Shown here: positions 1 through 11,471 of the stretch, one piece after another | Numbering within the stretch: position 1 is the stretch's first letter | Layout: each line of letters starts with the position of its first letter | Source of the DNA: Heterostelium multicystogenum | Lineage: Eukaryota > Evosea > Eumycetozoa > Acytosteliales > Acytosteliaceae | Assembly: GCA_003667245.1 (NCBI GenBank) | Contig: RCNN01000149.1 | Location: forward strand, 1-62,226 | Direction of reading: 5' to 3' | DNA: 62,226 nucleotides | Notes under the pieces: generated by a model | What the model was told of the DNA's origin: nothing | Seen by the model: only the letters and a program-made list of their open reading frames with translations | The model's database searches: none | Program-made: the position numbers and the translations under genes

Positions 1-2
1 AT

Positions 3-302
3 CAAGTGCTATCGACTAAATTCGAGAGTTTGTACAGCTCGATCGACAACAATACGTACATTAATATATAATTGTAAATTGTCATCGTTGGGTGCATCAA
101 AGATGAGGAATTCTGTGAGTTGAGCTCTCTACTAAGGAGGCTGGGTTTGGAAGTGTGCTACGAACTCCTGTCATCGTTTTCTTACATCTCTATTGAGGGA
201 AAAACTGATTTTACTTGTTTTCTCTTGTTTATTAATGATTATTTGAAGAAATGTGTATTCAACTTGTCTTCAACTCCACTATACGCTATAAATAAATACT
301 AA
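3..302 (+). CDS. 3' end of an unrecognised gene (partial)
   Basis: Frame 3 is open from the window edge (QVLSTKFESLYSSIDNN) to a TAA at 69, and reopens in the same frame as CIKDEEFCELSSLLRRLGL through to TAA at 300. A short intron between about 56 and 107 (GTACAT..AAAG) would join the two, but its edges are uncertain. The tail is mildly hydrophobic and Cys-rich (CYELL, DFTCFLLFI). I do not recognise the family. It could also be a chance reading frame, because only about 90 codons are visible. Confidence 0.3.
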
Positions 303-1113
303 TAATGCTACTCTTTAATGTAAATATATCTAAATAAAAGAAACCGATATGTGAATGTGTAATGTTATAACTATCTAACTATCTATCCTATCTATCTAAA
401 TAAATAATAAAAATGAATGTATTTATAAATATAAATAATATTAGATTTATTTGTTGATGATTATTACTACTACTATTATTATTATTATTAAAGTGGTAAG
501 TTTTGTTATTATTATTATTATTATTTAATGTGTTGTTTGTTGTTATGTTTTTGTTTTTCTTTTTGTTGAGAATTAACTAATAATGATAGTAGAAATAAAA
601 ATAAATAATAATAATAATAGTGAAAAAATAAAAAAAGTCAAAAACTAGTTTTTGTTTATGTATGTACATTAAAGTCTATCAGTTTTTTTATTTTTTTGGT
701 TTTTGTTTGTTTATTATTGGTTTATTTATTTTTAATTTTTTAATTTTTTACTAAAATCATTGTTTTTTCAAGAATATTAATAATAATATTTTAATCATGA
801 TTTTAGACTGATATGAGTCTTTTTTGGATGGTGTGTCTGGCGTTTGTTTGTGTGGTAATTTTTTAGGAGGTTGTATTATGTGCTCAAACAACTGTTGGTT
901 GTGGGTTGGTTGATTGATTTAGTAGGTGCCCACCAAAACATGTCACCTATCTTGATATCAATCTCAAAATATTATAATTAATACTACACTACTACACCCA
1001 ACTGATGTAGTTTCACCGAAGATTCACCAAACTAACTTCAGCCACTCGCACAAGTAGGAAAATCAATTAATCACTTCATTTTCTAATTTTGTAGTGAAGT
1101 AGTAACTGGTTGT
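303..1113. other. AT-rich intergenic stretch with TAA/ATT microsatellites
   Basis: Very AT-rich DNA with ATT/TTA trinucleotide runs (about 465-530), long T runs (680-760) and no convincing reading frame. It separates the 3' ends of a plus-strand gene and a minus-strand gene, so it is mostly 3' untranslated and spacer sequence. Confidence 0.6.
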
Positions 1114-1501
1114 TTAGTCTTCCAAATATTGCTCAAACAAACCGATCTTCTTCTTGTATGATTCAAGATTATTTAATGAGCCTTTGTGTGATGGTCATGC
1201 CTTGTTCCTTGTTCTACAAACCGCCTTACTGCGTGGAAATCCTATGATGCTGTTTTTTTTCACATGAGGTTTATTAGTCTTGAGATAACTTGATCAACTT
1301 GAGTAACAACCTACAATCAATTGTGGGCAGTTACAAATAAACAGTTATTCCTCCTAGTTTGAGATATGTTATTCTGTCTACTTATCAATCTATCAGTCGA
1401 TAGATCTTGGTAAATGCAATTGATGGATGATTAATATTATCCAATCTTAACCCACATGATGGCATGATTTCCAAATTCAAATATTCATTTGCAAATTTCA
1501 T
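1114..1501 (-). CDS. Small unrecognised protein, broken by frameshifts
   Basis: On the minus strand an ATG at 1501 opens MKFANEYLNLEIMPSCGLR and runs about 37 codons to IYRLID. After a probable intron, coding resumes with VVTQVDQVISRLINLM, then DFHAVRRFVEQGTRHDHH, and ends with LNNLESYKKKIGLFEQYLED and a stop at 1114-1116. The pieces look like one helical protein of roughly 110-120 residues. Two or three single-base shifts interrupt it, so it is easily overlooked. Only about 18 bases separate its ATG from the start of the divergent DHHC gene, which is unusually tight and is the main reason for doubt. I do not recognise the family. Confidence 0.45.
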
Positions 1502-1519
1502 AATTGACATTCAGCAAAT

Positions 1520-2947
1520 ATGAATGAGATTGATTCGGAGCAGCAGATTCAGAGCACTCCTACTACTACATATAGAGAGTTTCAAGATGGAGTCAGAGGT
1601 AGAAGTAACAGGTTAATTCCGCCGAGAAAGAAAGGAGGCAAGTTGGGAGATTGGGAGGGCGCAGTTGTCAAAGGAACCTACACTGTTGTGCATCTGATCA
1701 TCTATGTTGTCTTGGCGATCAGAAGTGGCACAGACCTAAATATTGCATTTAAAGAGCGCGACTATTTCTATCTGATATGGACTCACTCCATTTTCATTTT
1801 GACCTTTGTCGTCTACTTCATAGCTGGATCAAAGTCGCCTGGATATTCTGAAGATCTTCCACCACTCACCAACCAGAGCACTTCAGCTAGCAGTTTGCAG
1901 CAATAGCATTAGCAACAACAACATCAACAGCAGCAGTAGATCTAAGCTCAAGAGATCAGATGACGAGTCTGAAGATGCCGAGCACAGATCGTCATTGTCA
2001 TCGTCAGCGTCACAATTTCTAGAATTCGATATGGTAGATCTTAAGAATGGAAACCACAACAGGAATAGTAATAAACATGTGGACGAGCAAAATAAATGAA
2101 GACTACAACGTAAATAGAGATGATGATGAGAATGAGATGGATAGGCTTTTAGATAAGCTTGAATGCAAGCAGCTCAGCAACAGAAACTAAAGAAGGCATG
2201 ATAAGCAGTGGTGACACCAATGATGAACAGCCTTATTGTAATATATGTATGCGTAATGTAGTATGTATTGTATTATATTACAGACTCAATATCAAAGTAT
2301 TCTGACATATTTTTTTGACACCAACTTTAGTTAATTCGATCTAAAACATTGTAAGAGATGTAATCGTTGTATTTTAAAGTATGATCATCATTGTTTCTTT
2401 ATTGGTGGCTGTGTTGGCCAATACAACCATAAGGCATTCTGTATATTTCTATTCGTTCAATTTGGTATTGCTAGCGCTTGGTTTTCAAATCGTATGTAGT
2501 GATGCAGTTGTTTTTATTTAGGTTCTCTGTTGACTAATAGATATGCTTAGGCACTGACTGGTATACATGGTGGAGCGACCTGGAAAGATTGGGTCCTTGC
2601 CAACTTGGTCATGTGGTTCCCCTACTGTGATAGTTTTTGCAATGATGTTTATGCCAATTGGATTGCTGGCATACAATATCTACCTGGTACTTACCAACCA
2701 AACATCGTGGGAGGCACAAAAATACAGCAGAATCACCTACCTCAGAAAGTGTAAAGCAATGAGATACCCATTCAGTAAAGGTATAAATAAAGCGAACATT
2801 ATTAATTTCTGGACAGAGAATCACGGGTCGCCCTACTGGACACTTCCAACTACCGCCCAGCAGCAGCAATTCCTCGAGGAGAAGAAGAAGAGAAAGCAAA
2901 CATTCATCTACAAACTTTGGAAAAATGAATATTATTCTTGTTGCTAG
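1520..2947 (+). CDS. DHHC-type protein S-acyltransferase (palmitoyltransferase)
   Basis: Transfers palmitate from acyl-CoA to cysteines of membrane proteins, acting in endomembranes or the plasma membrane. The 5' ORF (1520-1906) has two hydrophobic segments ([10 protein letters not shown] and [18 protein letters not shown]) followed by SKSPGY, the DPG-like position. An acidic Asn/Ser linker follows. The zinc-binding Cys-rich domain is visible as PYCNIC, then HCKRCNRC, then DHHC at 2383-2394 and [13 protein letters not shown]. The last part (2567-2947) has a TM segment, TNQTSWE as the TTxE-like motif, and [14 protein letters not shown], all in the order expected for the family. At least three frameshifts and one or two short introns interrupt it; one extra A lies in 2343-2346 and another shift is near 2628. 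With these allowed for, no essential motif is missing. Confidence 0.88.
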
Positions 2948-3060
2948 TTCTATTATATAGCTATTTCTTGGCATTTCAACGGAGTTAAATATCACACTTA
3001 GTTGAGAGTCGCATCTCATTATAAACCTTATAAATTTTTATTTAAAAGGATATGATTTTC

Positions 3061-3084
3061 AAGATTCCAGTCAACAGGAATCTT
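3061..3084. other. Short perfect hairpin between convergent gene ends
   Basis: AAGATTCC (3061-3068) and GGAATCTT (3077-3084) form an 8-bp perfect stem with an 8-base loop. It lies in the 266-bp gap between the 3' ends of the DHHC gene and the F-box/LRR-like gene, a place where 3'-end processing or termination signals are expected. No function is shown. Confidence 0.35.
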
Positions 3085-3213
3085 TAAAATAAAATATTAA
3101 ACATGTTGACAGGTAAAAAAGTTTGGGATCAAAGCTTTATAATGATTTCATCTGCTTGCAGATGAGTAATTTAATTATTTAAAAACTGAATCCTGTTCCA
3201 TTTGACTTACAGT

Positions 3214-4948
3214 CTACTGTGGACATTTAAACTCTAAAGCCCTTGTTAAATTCTTGACGTCTAAATCGGTATTGTCTCTGACATTTACTTAAAGATTGGA
3301 CACTACCAAAGAACGTTTTTAACATCAAATTTGAAAAGTCTAACTTTCCAAAGTTATTAACAAGTAGCTGGTGTACTTTCAGTGTGACGGCAATGAACAC
3401 GGAGCATATCTTGAATATAGGTCTATGCAGTACAACACCGTTCTATTATGTATAAAATTAGATATTTTTTTTGTGGCTATTAAGAATTGTTATTGTTGTT
3501 TGATGGACTGGCTGGAGAGGGAGATGAGGACGATATTCTCAGGAGATGGTATGGATCGTGCATTTGGTCGAAACATTTGAATCCAGAGTAGTCCTCGTTT
3601 AGATCAACTTTTTTAGGAAATGATATTTTGACATTGAAGATGGACTGACATCTTCCAATGTTGGCCATGATTGTTTTTCAGGCCTAAGCCAATGTCTCCG
3701 TATAGTACTTTGAGGTCGATACTTCGTAGACAGTCAGTGTCGCGGTGATCTTTGAGGGCGTCGCACAGTGCTGAACTGTATATCACGCCTTTGATATGCT
3801 GTAGATATCTGTTGTTTTTTTAAGTAGTTGAGGATGATAGGTGGCGTGACCAAGTCAAAGTCTTTGAGAATGATTCGCTTGATGTTGGAGTCATTTTCGT
3901 TCAGGAACATATCTTTTTAGGACATCCGGCTTATATATAGTCAGCTTTGAGAGACGAAGTGTGAGTGTTGATGTAAAGAAAGTGGATGGAATAGAGAGTG
4001 ACTTTAGTTTGGCATTGTTACAGATGTTGGTGATTAATGTCTCATTTGCCGCAACATATCCGTTTATATGCAAGTGCTCCAGTTTATTTTCTGTGTTGGT
4101 AAACGCTGCAAGATGTTCGTCAATTTTAGTATGTCTTCTCTTCACAGTCAATCTTAGACTTTCCAAGTTAACCATACTTGGCAACATGCTGTCCAAAAAT
4201 TGCTCCCCAATACCATCGCTTTCAATAAGTAATGCCAACTTTGTCAGATTCGCCTGGTATGGCGCAATTTTTTCCAAGAAAGATGGCGACAGCAGTCCAC
4301 GATACTCTCTCAGTTTTGTTGGGGTTAGAGTTGAAGAGATAGTTATCAAATCCGGCAACAGATAGAGGCTCGTTTTTGCTCGATATTAAACAGCTTGAAG
4401 CTTTCGATATTTGATGTATGATAGCCCTCAAGCAGTTGCATAAATCCCAACATATTGTGAGCGACCCAGTAGCGAAGTTGCTTCAAATTTGTCAGCTGCG
4501 ATGCAAAGTTGACGATCTGATTCTGAAACTCCAACGAGGGCAGCTGCTGTGCACCAAGTGCGAACTGGTGCAAGCATACCACAGTAAGACGGTCAACGGA
4601 TTTAGCGAGGTCACTGATCAGCTCAGGAGAAGCATCAAAACCTTTGTTGGCACCAATTTTAAGGAATCTAATAGTCTTCAATACACAACATCTATTGCTC
4701 AAGTGTTCTTGCAGGATGCTTGGATGGACTTTCAAAAAGAAAGAACACAGTCTATTCGACAAGTAATGAAAGAACTTCCAACAGACCAAGCCAAGATCTA
4801 GTTTTGCCCTCATAGGAGTGCACTTATCAAAGCAAATAAAGTCAACAATCTCGACCAAGCAAGGCCAAGTCAAATTCAGGTTCTCATTACCACCATCACT
4901 ATTATTATTATAATTATTATTATTAGTATTGCTAGTCATTGTGCTCAT
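3214..4948 (-). CDS. F-box/leucine-rich-repeat-like protein of a dictyostelid family
   Basis: The protein starts with an Asn-rich leader (MSTMTSNTNNNN) and then an F-box-like segment, WPCLVEIVDFICFDKC followed by LGLVCWKFFHYLSN. Irregular LRR-like repeats follow (LTNLKQLRYWVAHNML; SMVNLESLRLTVK; LEHLHINGYV; LKSLSIPSTFF). Dictyostelids have very many such proteins; the F-box family acts as substrate receptors of SCF ubiquitin ligases, but no substrate can be inferred here. Reading continues past 3891 as SNIKRIILKDFDLVTPP, LRSIDLKVLYGDIGLGL, a Ser/Asn tract near 3480, and finally NTDLDVKNLTRALEFKCPQ with a stop at 3214. Frameshifts occur near 4355, at the 7-T run around 3816, and near 3480. Confidence 0.7.
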
Positions 4949-5085
4949 AAAAAAAAGATGTTCATGAAATTGTAAGAATTTTGTATCTTCATTTTTTTTT
5001 AATTTATAGGTGGTGATTTTAATTTAACTTTAATATTTGAAATAAAATTTGAAGCAAATTTGAGCGAATAAAAGGGTGACACCTT

Positions 5086-8000
5086 ATGAACCACAGATTT
5101 TGTAACTTGATGGTGTATCCAATCGAAAGTCAGGGTGAAGCAATGAATCATATTAAACAACAGGGTGATCAATTGTATATTGAGTTTAACCTAGAGGAAG
5201 ACGAAGATAATGTCAATCCTATCTACAGTTCCAAACTCGTCGCCAACAACATCGACAACAACCACAACAATAAAAATGCCTCTAAAATCGTAGAAGCTCG
5301 AAGAAATCTTACAACGTTATTCCGAGATATGCATAATCTCAATAATAGTGCTCATTATTATATCAATGATATCTATTTGATATCCGATATCCTAATGGTT
5401 CGTATTGCCGTTTGTTGTTCTGTTAAATTTGCTAGGCTAACTAACGAGTGGCATTGGATTTCATCATTAGAATTCGAATCAACCTGCATTGTATCAATTG
5501 AGTATATCTAATTATTTCAAACACTTTACCTATCCTGCTTTGGACAATATGAAAGGGAAGTTCATTTCTGTTGCAAACAATAGCGAGCTGTTCAATAGAG
5601 CCGATCTTATCGCAAGGCTGCTGGAGTTCACTGAGCCCTCTTGATGTCAGGGATGTGCTCCTCTACATTTACTTTGCCAGCATCAGCATTAAAGAACATT
5701 TTTCAGTGGAGGATCGAACTAGTTATTCAACACTTAACCAAGCATTGAAACTAGAATCATTTTGTTTGAGTCTTGTCAAGAGCAGCAGCAGCGATAGAAA
5801 TGGCCAGCCACAGCAGACTAATGAAGCTACCGAAAGAAAAGAAAACACTCTTACTTTTATACATGCTACATGACAATCCCAAAATGGTCCAACATCTAGG
5901 CGCCAATGAGATTCAAGAGGTGTTCAAGTAAATGTCTGCTATATTAGAAAAGTGGTAAACATGTTACTAACCTTCATCCCAACTTCGTTTAGCTATATAC
6001 ATGCCAACCTCCATTGGATTCATTATTTAAGTTATTTCAAAATATTGGCCAACCATTTCCAAGTGAACGATGAGAACAAAAAGTTGGTAAAGAAATCGAT
6101 TGCAAAACAATGACTATAAGCCAAGTATTTCTGTCATTCATACGGTTTTCAACAGATTCATATCTGGCCTCGAGTTAAAGTCAATCATTCTCTCTGTTGT
6201 CAATGTGGATTCAAAGTTTCGATTGGTCGACGAGGCTAATATCGAGGAGTTGGGAACTAGAGAGTTTGGAGAGTTGCTTGCTGGGGCATTCCCACTCAAT
6301 GGGAGTGGCGGCATCAAAAGTTTGAATCTCTTATCCTCATAGATATTTACAGACAAAAGTCGGTCCCATTGCCATCTAATTTGTATAGCCACCTGCTCGA
6401 GTACTTGCAAAAACAACAATTTTGACCTTGACGACAAATTGATCATCAAGCAGTTCAACCAGCCACTGTTTATCAATTCTTTGATACACCTCTATGAGCA
6501 AGAGAAAAGAAATGATGATTCTAAGGACATTATTTCAAATCGCTTTGTCTTCTTGAATCTTTGGACTTTGACTTTACAGTCAAAGTTTTGAAACCCTACC
6601 CAGTCAGAGTTTCGTCAACTTTTCATTTCCAAACCAAAAGGGTAATGGATTACAGATTTTAGAAAATCAATCCATCTTTCCTCAAGGTTATTCTTGAGTT
6701 TATAGTAGACGAAACACAGAGTCTATCGTTGAGGCATTGATGCAACACGAAAGATGGAATATACAAATGCTGGAGTTTGCCTTATCACTTAAGGTGACAA
6801 GAGAAACAATGATTTCTATCATTGAATATGCTCTACCCAGAATCAATGGATTAGTCCAAAGCAGATCATTGTTGAGAGTGTTAGAGGCTAATATCTATCA
6901 TGGATCCATTCTATTGGAGTACCTTATGATCAGAAACCTGGATAGTTTCATTATGATTCAACCCTTCAGAGTCCAAGGATTTTCGCAACTCTTTGAAAAA
7001 GATTCATCTAATCAATCCGCAGATGTTTTCCAATATTTACAATCATATAAGCGAACATTTTTTGTTTCATCATTCTCGATCATCTCTATTCATTCAGATT
7101 CTTTACTCGATACTTCCCAACCAACACATGGCATAGAATCATCGAAAGAGTCTCCTTTTCTCAGTACTTTCTTGCTTAAAACAATCCTTGAACCATTGCT
7201 GCGAAATAAGTATTTGGAGACTAAATGGAAAGTGGGACTGGCCACTGTATCAAAAAATTTCTTCAAAGCCTGCTTGGACATCTTCAATACTATGAACCCA
7301 ACCATTAGCATACAAAGTAGCATCAACTACATTGGATCACCGAGCTGTCTTTTTAGTAAACCACCTCTCCATTTGAAAAGTTCAGAATTCTGTTATATTC
7401 CACAATCTCATTTAGCAAGCTTTTCGGAAAACTTGCTATCATTTAGTCAAAGCACTATGGACTTGAAATATGGCAAGCTATCCAGTGTAAAGAAAATGAG
7501 ATTCTATATAAGAGATGATTATAAAGCTGACGACTATATTAATTTGAGAGAAATGTTGGACTCCAAAAAATTGGAATCACTTGCAGTCATCCAAAAAAAT
7601 AATTGCATATTTTATGATCCATTAGTTGAAGTACTAATTAGATACCAAAAGTTCTATCCCGATACCCAAATCAGCTTAACTATTTACTCAAGCAACATAA
7701 GATATCTCAAAGCCAACAAGATGTCGCTCATCAACAAACTCAAATATACTTATTCATACTACATTCATGACTCTGTCCCATCCAATCTTAGGAAGCTTAC
7801 TATAATTCCTAAAGAATTCAACATCTCTTACCACGCCAACCAAGTCTTTCACCTAATCAAAAACTCAAAGAGATTAGAATCAATTAAATTCATCAACAAT
7901 CTCAATATCAAATCAATAGTCAAATTCCTAGAGTTTAACTCGAACATTTCCAAAATTACTTTCAAAATGAATATTGAACCGAATCCTCAAACTCCAACCT

Positions 8001-8524
8001 CAATCGTCGGAGAACTTAATGAAATATTTTCAACTTTCAATATGCCAGAGCACCACACAATAACCAGGATCAAATTCGACATTAAGCTCGTCACAAACAA
8101 TAACAAATATCATTTCCCAATGATTCAAAAAGAACACATCTACAATGGAGACATCAACCTTGGGACAATTTAAGCCAGTCGATGCAAATCTATTTATATT
8201 TGAGAGAAGAGACTAATTACCATCTAAAGATTAACTACCGATCAATAATAAATTTGTACTTCTAAAAAATAGATTACATCTATTTCGATGATGCTACAGT
8301 CGATTCTCTTTCCAATCATTTATCATCATCACACAGGATTCTACTTTTCTTATCACAAAATTAAGATTCTACCCAATTTCTCTCTTAATGGTAACTATAA
8401 TCTATTATCAATCATCAGATTTGATCAGATATACCAATTTGAATCTACCAACTACTATATGAATTATATGATTAATATTATGAATTATTCTATTAAGGAT
8501 ATTCTTGATATCAAATTATTATGA
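5086..8524 (+). CDS. Large F-box-like/LRR-like protein, many frameshifts
   Basis: Coding is seen almost without gaps in shifting frames. It starts at MNHRFCNLMVYPIESQG (5086), continues through ISNYFKHFTYPALDNMKGK, LLLLYMLHDNPKMVQHLG, a probable intron at about 5929-5992, then VIHTVFNRFISGLELKSI, and a long clean ORF at 6737-8173. Inside that ORF an F-box-like block, WKVGLATVSKNFFKACLDIF (about 7227-7290), is followed by LRR-like strands (NLRKLTIIPKEF, SKRLESIKFINNL, ISKITFKM). Coding signs continue in other frames to 8524 (YIYFDDATVDSLSN; LLSIIRFDQIYQF). The absence of stops across 6737-7160 argues for one protein of about 1,100 residues rather than two genes, but an upstream gene fused by assembly error is possible. 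The N-terminal half has no recognisable domain. Confidence 0.55.
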
Positions 8525-9068
8525 GATTGACTTTTTTTTTGTTTTTTGTTTTTAAATATTTAATTTTCTCTGTGTAGATGCATTACCAAATTCATCGATC
8601 TTGATTCGGAGTAGAGAGCAAATCTAACCCAGTGAAAAATAAAAAAAAACACTACATTGCACACACATCCTTGTGTGCCAATTTAATTTTTTAATTAAAG
8701 AATTGTTTTGTATTTCAGGTGGTTAACTTCTAACCCTAAATAATATAATAAGGAAAGTTAGCTGCAATTGACTAAAACAAATTAAACAAAACTAAATCTC
8801 ATATAATATATATACATATATATACATATTAACACATAATAATAATAATAATAATTGCAATTGCAATACATAACAATCAAAAAAAATAACACTCAATAAA
8901 AAACCAATAGGTTAGTAAAGTGTAGCTATATAATATAAATATACTGTGATCAAGTAGAGAGATTGATTGATTGATTATCAGTAGTAGTCATAGTAATAGT
9001 GTAGTAGAGTAGTAGATAGTCTGATCAAATAAAATTAGATAAATTAGATAGATTAGAAAATACAAAGA
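8525..9068. promoter_or_regulatory. 5' flank of the Tom1 gene, AT-rich
   Basis: Homopolymer-rich DNA with T runs near 8530, an A run near 8640, ATATAC repeats near 8810 and a TAA run near 8840, giving the A/T-only look of dictyostelid promoters and 5' leaders. No coding frame or known element is recognised. Confidence 0.4.
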
Positions 9069-11207
9069 ATGTCACCAAATCCAGTTGAATTGGTAGATAA
9101 AGCCACCTCTGAATATTTGATTCAGATGGATTGGACAACTTGTTTACAAATATGTGATATACTTAATAATGATTCTATCAAGTAGGTACCTCTTATGATA
9201 AATTTAGTTAATCTATTTATCAAATATAATTTTGGTGGTGTGACATGTTGACTGATGAATATTATAATAGTGCTAGAGGTGTTGTTAGAGCAATTCTAAA
9301 GAGATTCAAGGAGAAATCAAGAGTTGTTATGTTGGCATTAGAAGTAAGTAGATTCGATCTGATCGCTCAATAACAAATTTGAATGTCATACTGATACACA
9401 TTACATTAGCTCTCAGAATCATTGGTACAAAATTGTGAGTGTACTCATGTTTTCTTTGGTGAAAGAACTTTCCAAACTGAATTAGCCAAGCTTGTGATGA
9501 ACAAAAAGGTATTTATAATTAACCCTTTGCTCGATTCATACCGATGGTTGCTAACTTTGATTGGCTTACTCTAGACTAAAGAGAATGTAAAAGATAAAGC
9601 TTTGGAATTGATAGATACTTGGGGACATGCTTTTCAATATAGACAGGACCTTTCCAGGTTACTACGAGTCATTACTCGTTCCTTCAGAGATCGGGATATA
9701 GGTTCCCACCAAAGAGACCCGATGCTCCTGTTCTAAAACTTCAACAGAGGAAGAGGTGCTCCCACAGCTTCAAATCCATCCAGATCTTGCCCCACCCCCA
9801 ACTTCATCATCTGGTGGCAACGCCTCAAGATCATCATCACAACAACAACCACAATCCTATGCCTCCTACACAACCGTACACCAAGACATCTCCTCGATAA
9901 AAGGGTAGTCTTTCGGTATTCCAGGAGATGGTTTCTTTCTTAAACGTCGAAGAGGAGGATCCTGCAGAAAATGCTTTGCTACAGGAGTTGAAGACCATTG
10001 CTTAAAGAAAACCAGACCAAGGTTACAGAGATGATCACAAATGGCTCAGCATCAGAGCGTGAGCTTGAAACACTCTTGTTATTGAACGACGAATTGGTTC
10101 GTGCATTCCAAGACTACGACAACAGCCTCGCCAAGAGAAAACAATTTGTCGACAATGGATACAGACCTCTTCCTATGCCAGCAAAGAAACCAATCAATGA
10201 ATTGCAAGATATCGACTTCTCTGGTCAATTCAATACACTTACAATTGCTCCTCCACAGCAAAATAACTATAATCAACAAATGCCACAGCAACAATATAAT
10301 AACTCCAATCCATTCGTTTCGAACTACAATGGAAACAATGGATATCCACCACACAACAACAGCAACAACAACCAGTATTACTAAACAAACCTCCAGCATC
10401 AAATATCAACTATAATATATACTCTGCACCAGCCAATCAACAACCTGCTAACAACCTCCAGCAAACAACTTCCACAACAAAAACAACAGCAACAATTTGA
10501 TGAGTTTGATCTATTCCTTGCAAACAGAAAACAATCAACAACCATCTGCACCAACATTCAATCCCAACACTTCATCGAACCCCTTTGCCATACAACCATA
10601 TAATAATAATAATACCAACAACCACCAATAATGTACCACAAACCGCCAAGACAACACCAGCACTTATGCCACCACCACAATCCAATACATCAAATAATAT
10701 TAGTACACAACCACTCAAACCATCAGCTCCAATGCCACTCCATTCAACAACCCATTCAGTCCAACTTTTCCAAACTACAATGCTTTGTCCCAACCCAATC
10801 AACCAAACAGCAATCCATATGGAGGCATGAACAATATGAATGGAATGGGTGGAGGAATGAACGGTATGAATAATGGAATGAATAATGGAATGAGTGGAAT
10901 GAACAATGGAATGAATAATGGAGTGAATGGTGGTATGGCACCCTCTGGTAATCCATTTTGGTGGTATGGCATACCAACAGCCACCACAAAAACATGAGAC
11001 CAATGTATCCAAATCAACAACCAATGGGTGGATATCAATACCAAAACGATCCATTTCCAACAAACACCCTATGCACCAAACTCCCAACCCAACAACAATC
11101 CATATCAATCACCATACTCCAACTTTACTCAATACAGTGGTAACAACAATAGCAACTCCTCCAACACATCCAACAAAAACAATCCCAACATGAACTCACT
11201 TATCTAA
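9069..11207 (+). CDS. tom1: Tom1-like VHS-GAT protein, ESCRT-0-type sorting adaptor
   Basis: Binds ubiquitinated cargo and clathrin on early endosomes; in dictyostelids Tom1 is considered an ancestral ESCRT-0. Exons 9069-9181, 9271-9343, 9410-9508 and 9575 onward join in frame through clear GT..AG introns. They give a complete VHS domain: VELVDKATSEYLIQMDW, ARGVVRAILKRF, VVMLALELSESLVQNC, KEN-VKDKALELIDTWGHAFQ and YRFPPKRPDAPVL. A GAT-type helical region follows (LLQELKTI; KVTEMITNGSASERELETL; LNDELVRAFQDYDN, about 9970-10130). The C-terminus is Asn/Gln-rich with repeated NPF motifs, known EH-domain ligands, and a Met-Asn-Gly repeat at 10821-10937. There is no FYVE domain or evident UIM, as in other Tom1 proteins. 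Several frameshifts lie in the low-complexity half. Confidence 0.9.
10821..10937 (+). repeat. Met-Asn-Gly coding repeat (GMNN type)
   Basis: About a dozen imperfect copies of the 9-12 base unit GGAATGAATAAT encode GMNNGMNNGMSGMNNGM inside the Tom1 C-terminal tail. The repeat ends just before an NPF motif. This is low-complexity sequence prone to slippage, and probably disordered, Met-rich linker in the protein. Confidence 0.8.
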
Positions 11208-11471
11208 TTCAATACCAACCACCAATCTAAAATATACGAATAAATGTATTTTAATTAACATAGCTTTAACCCTACAGCCAATTATAATAAACATTTAAGT
11301 TCAATTACTTTTATAGTCGTAAATATATATTCATGAAGTTCATGCTCACTCCTGGGATCCTTCTTTTATTTCCATTTTTGGATGTTGATATTTTGGCAGA
11401 AAATGACATGTGCAGATGATGATGAAATTAATTTAACATATTGAGCACAGCATAGTAGTAGTAATAACAAG

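Noticed and set aside
3961..4801. Plus-strand ORFs of 127-134 codons
   Set aside because: Antisense to the F-box/LRR-like gene; no domain pattern on the plus strand.
8288..8524. Separate small gene starting MMLQSILFPIIYHH
   Set aside because: Coding signs from the preceding gene run into this stretch in other frames, so its C-terminal part is better seen as the end of that gene.
10572..11108. 178-codon minus-strand ORF with Ile/His/Ser repeats
   Set aside because: Antisense to the Asn/Gln/Met repeat of Tom1; its repeats simply mirror the coding repeat and it has no recognisable domain.
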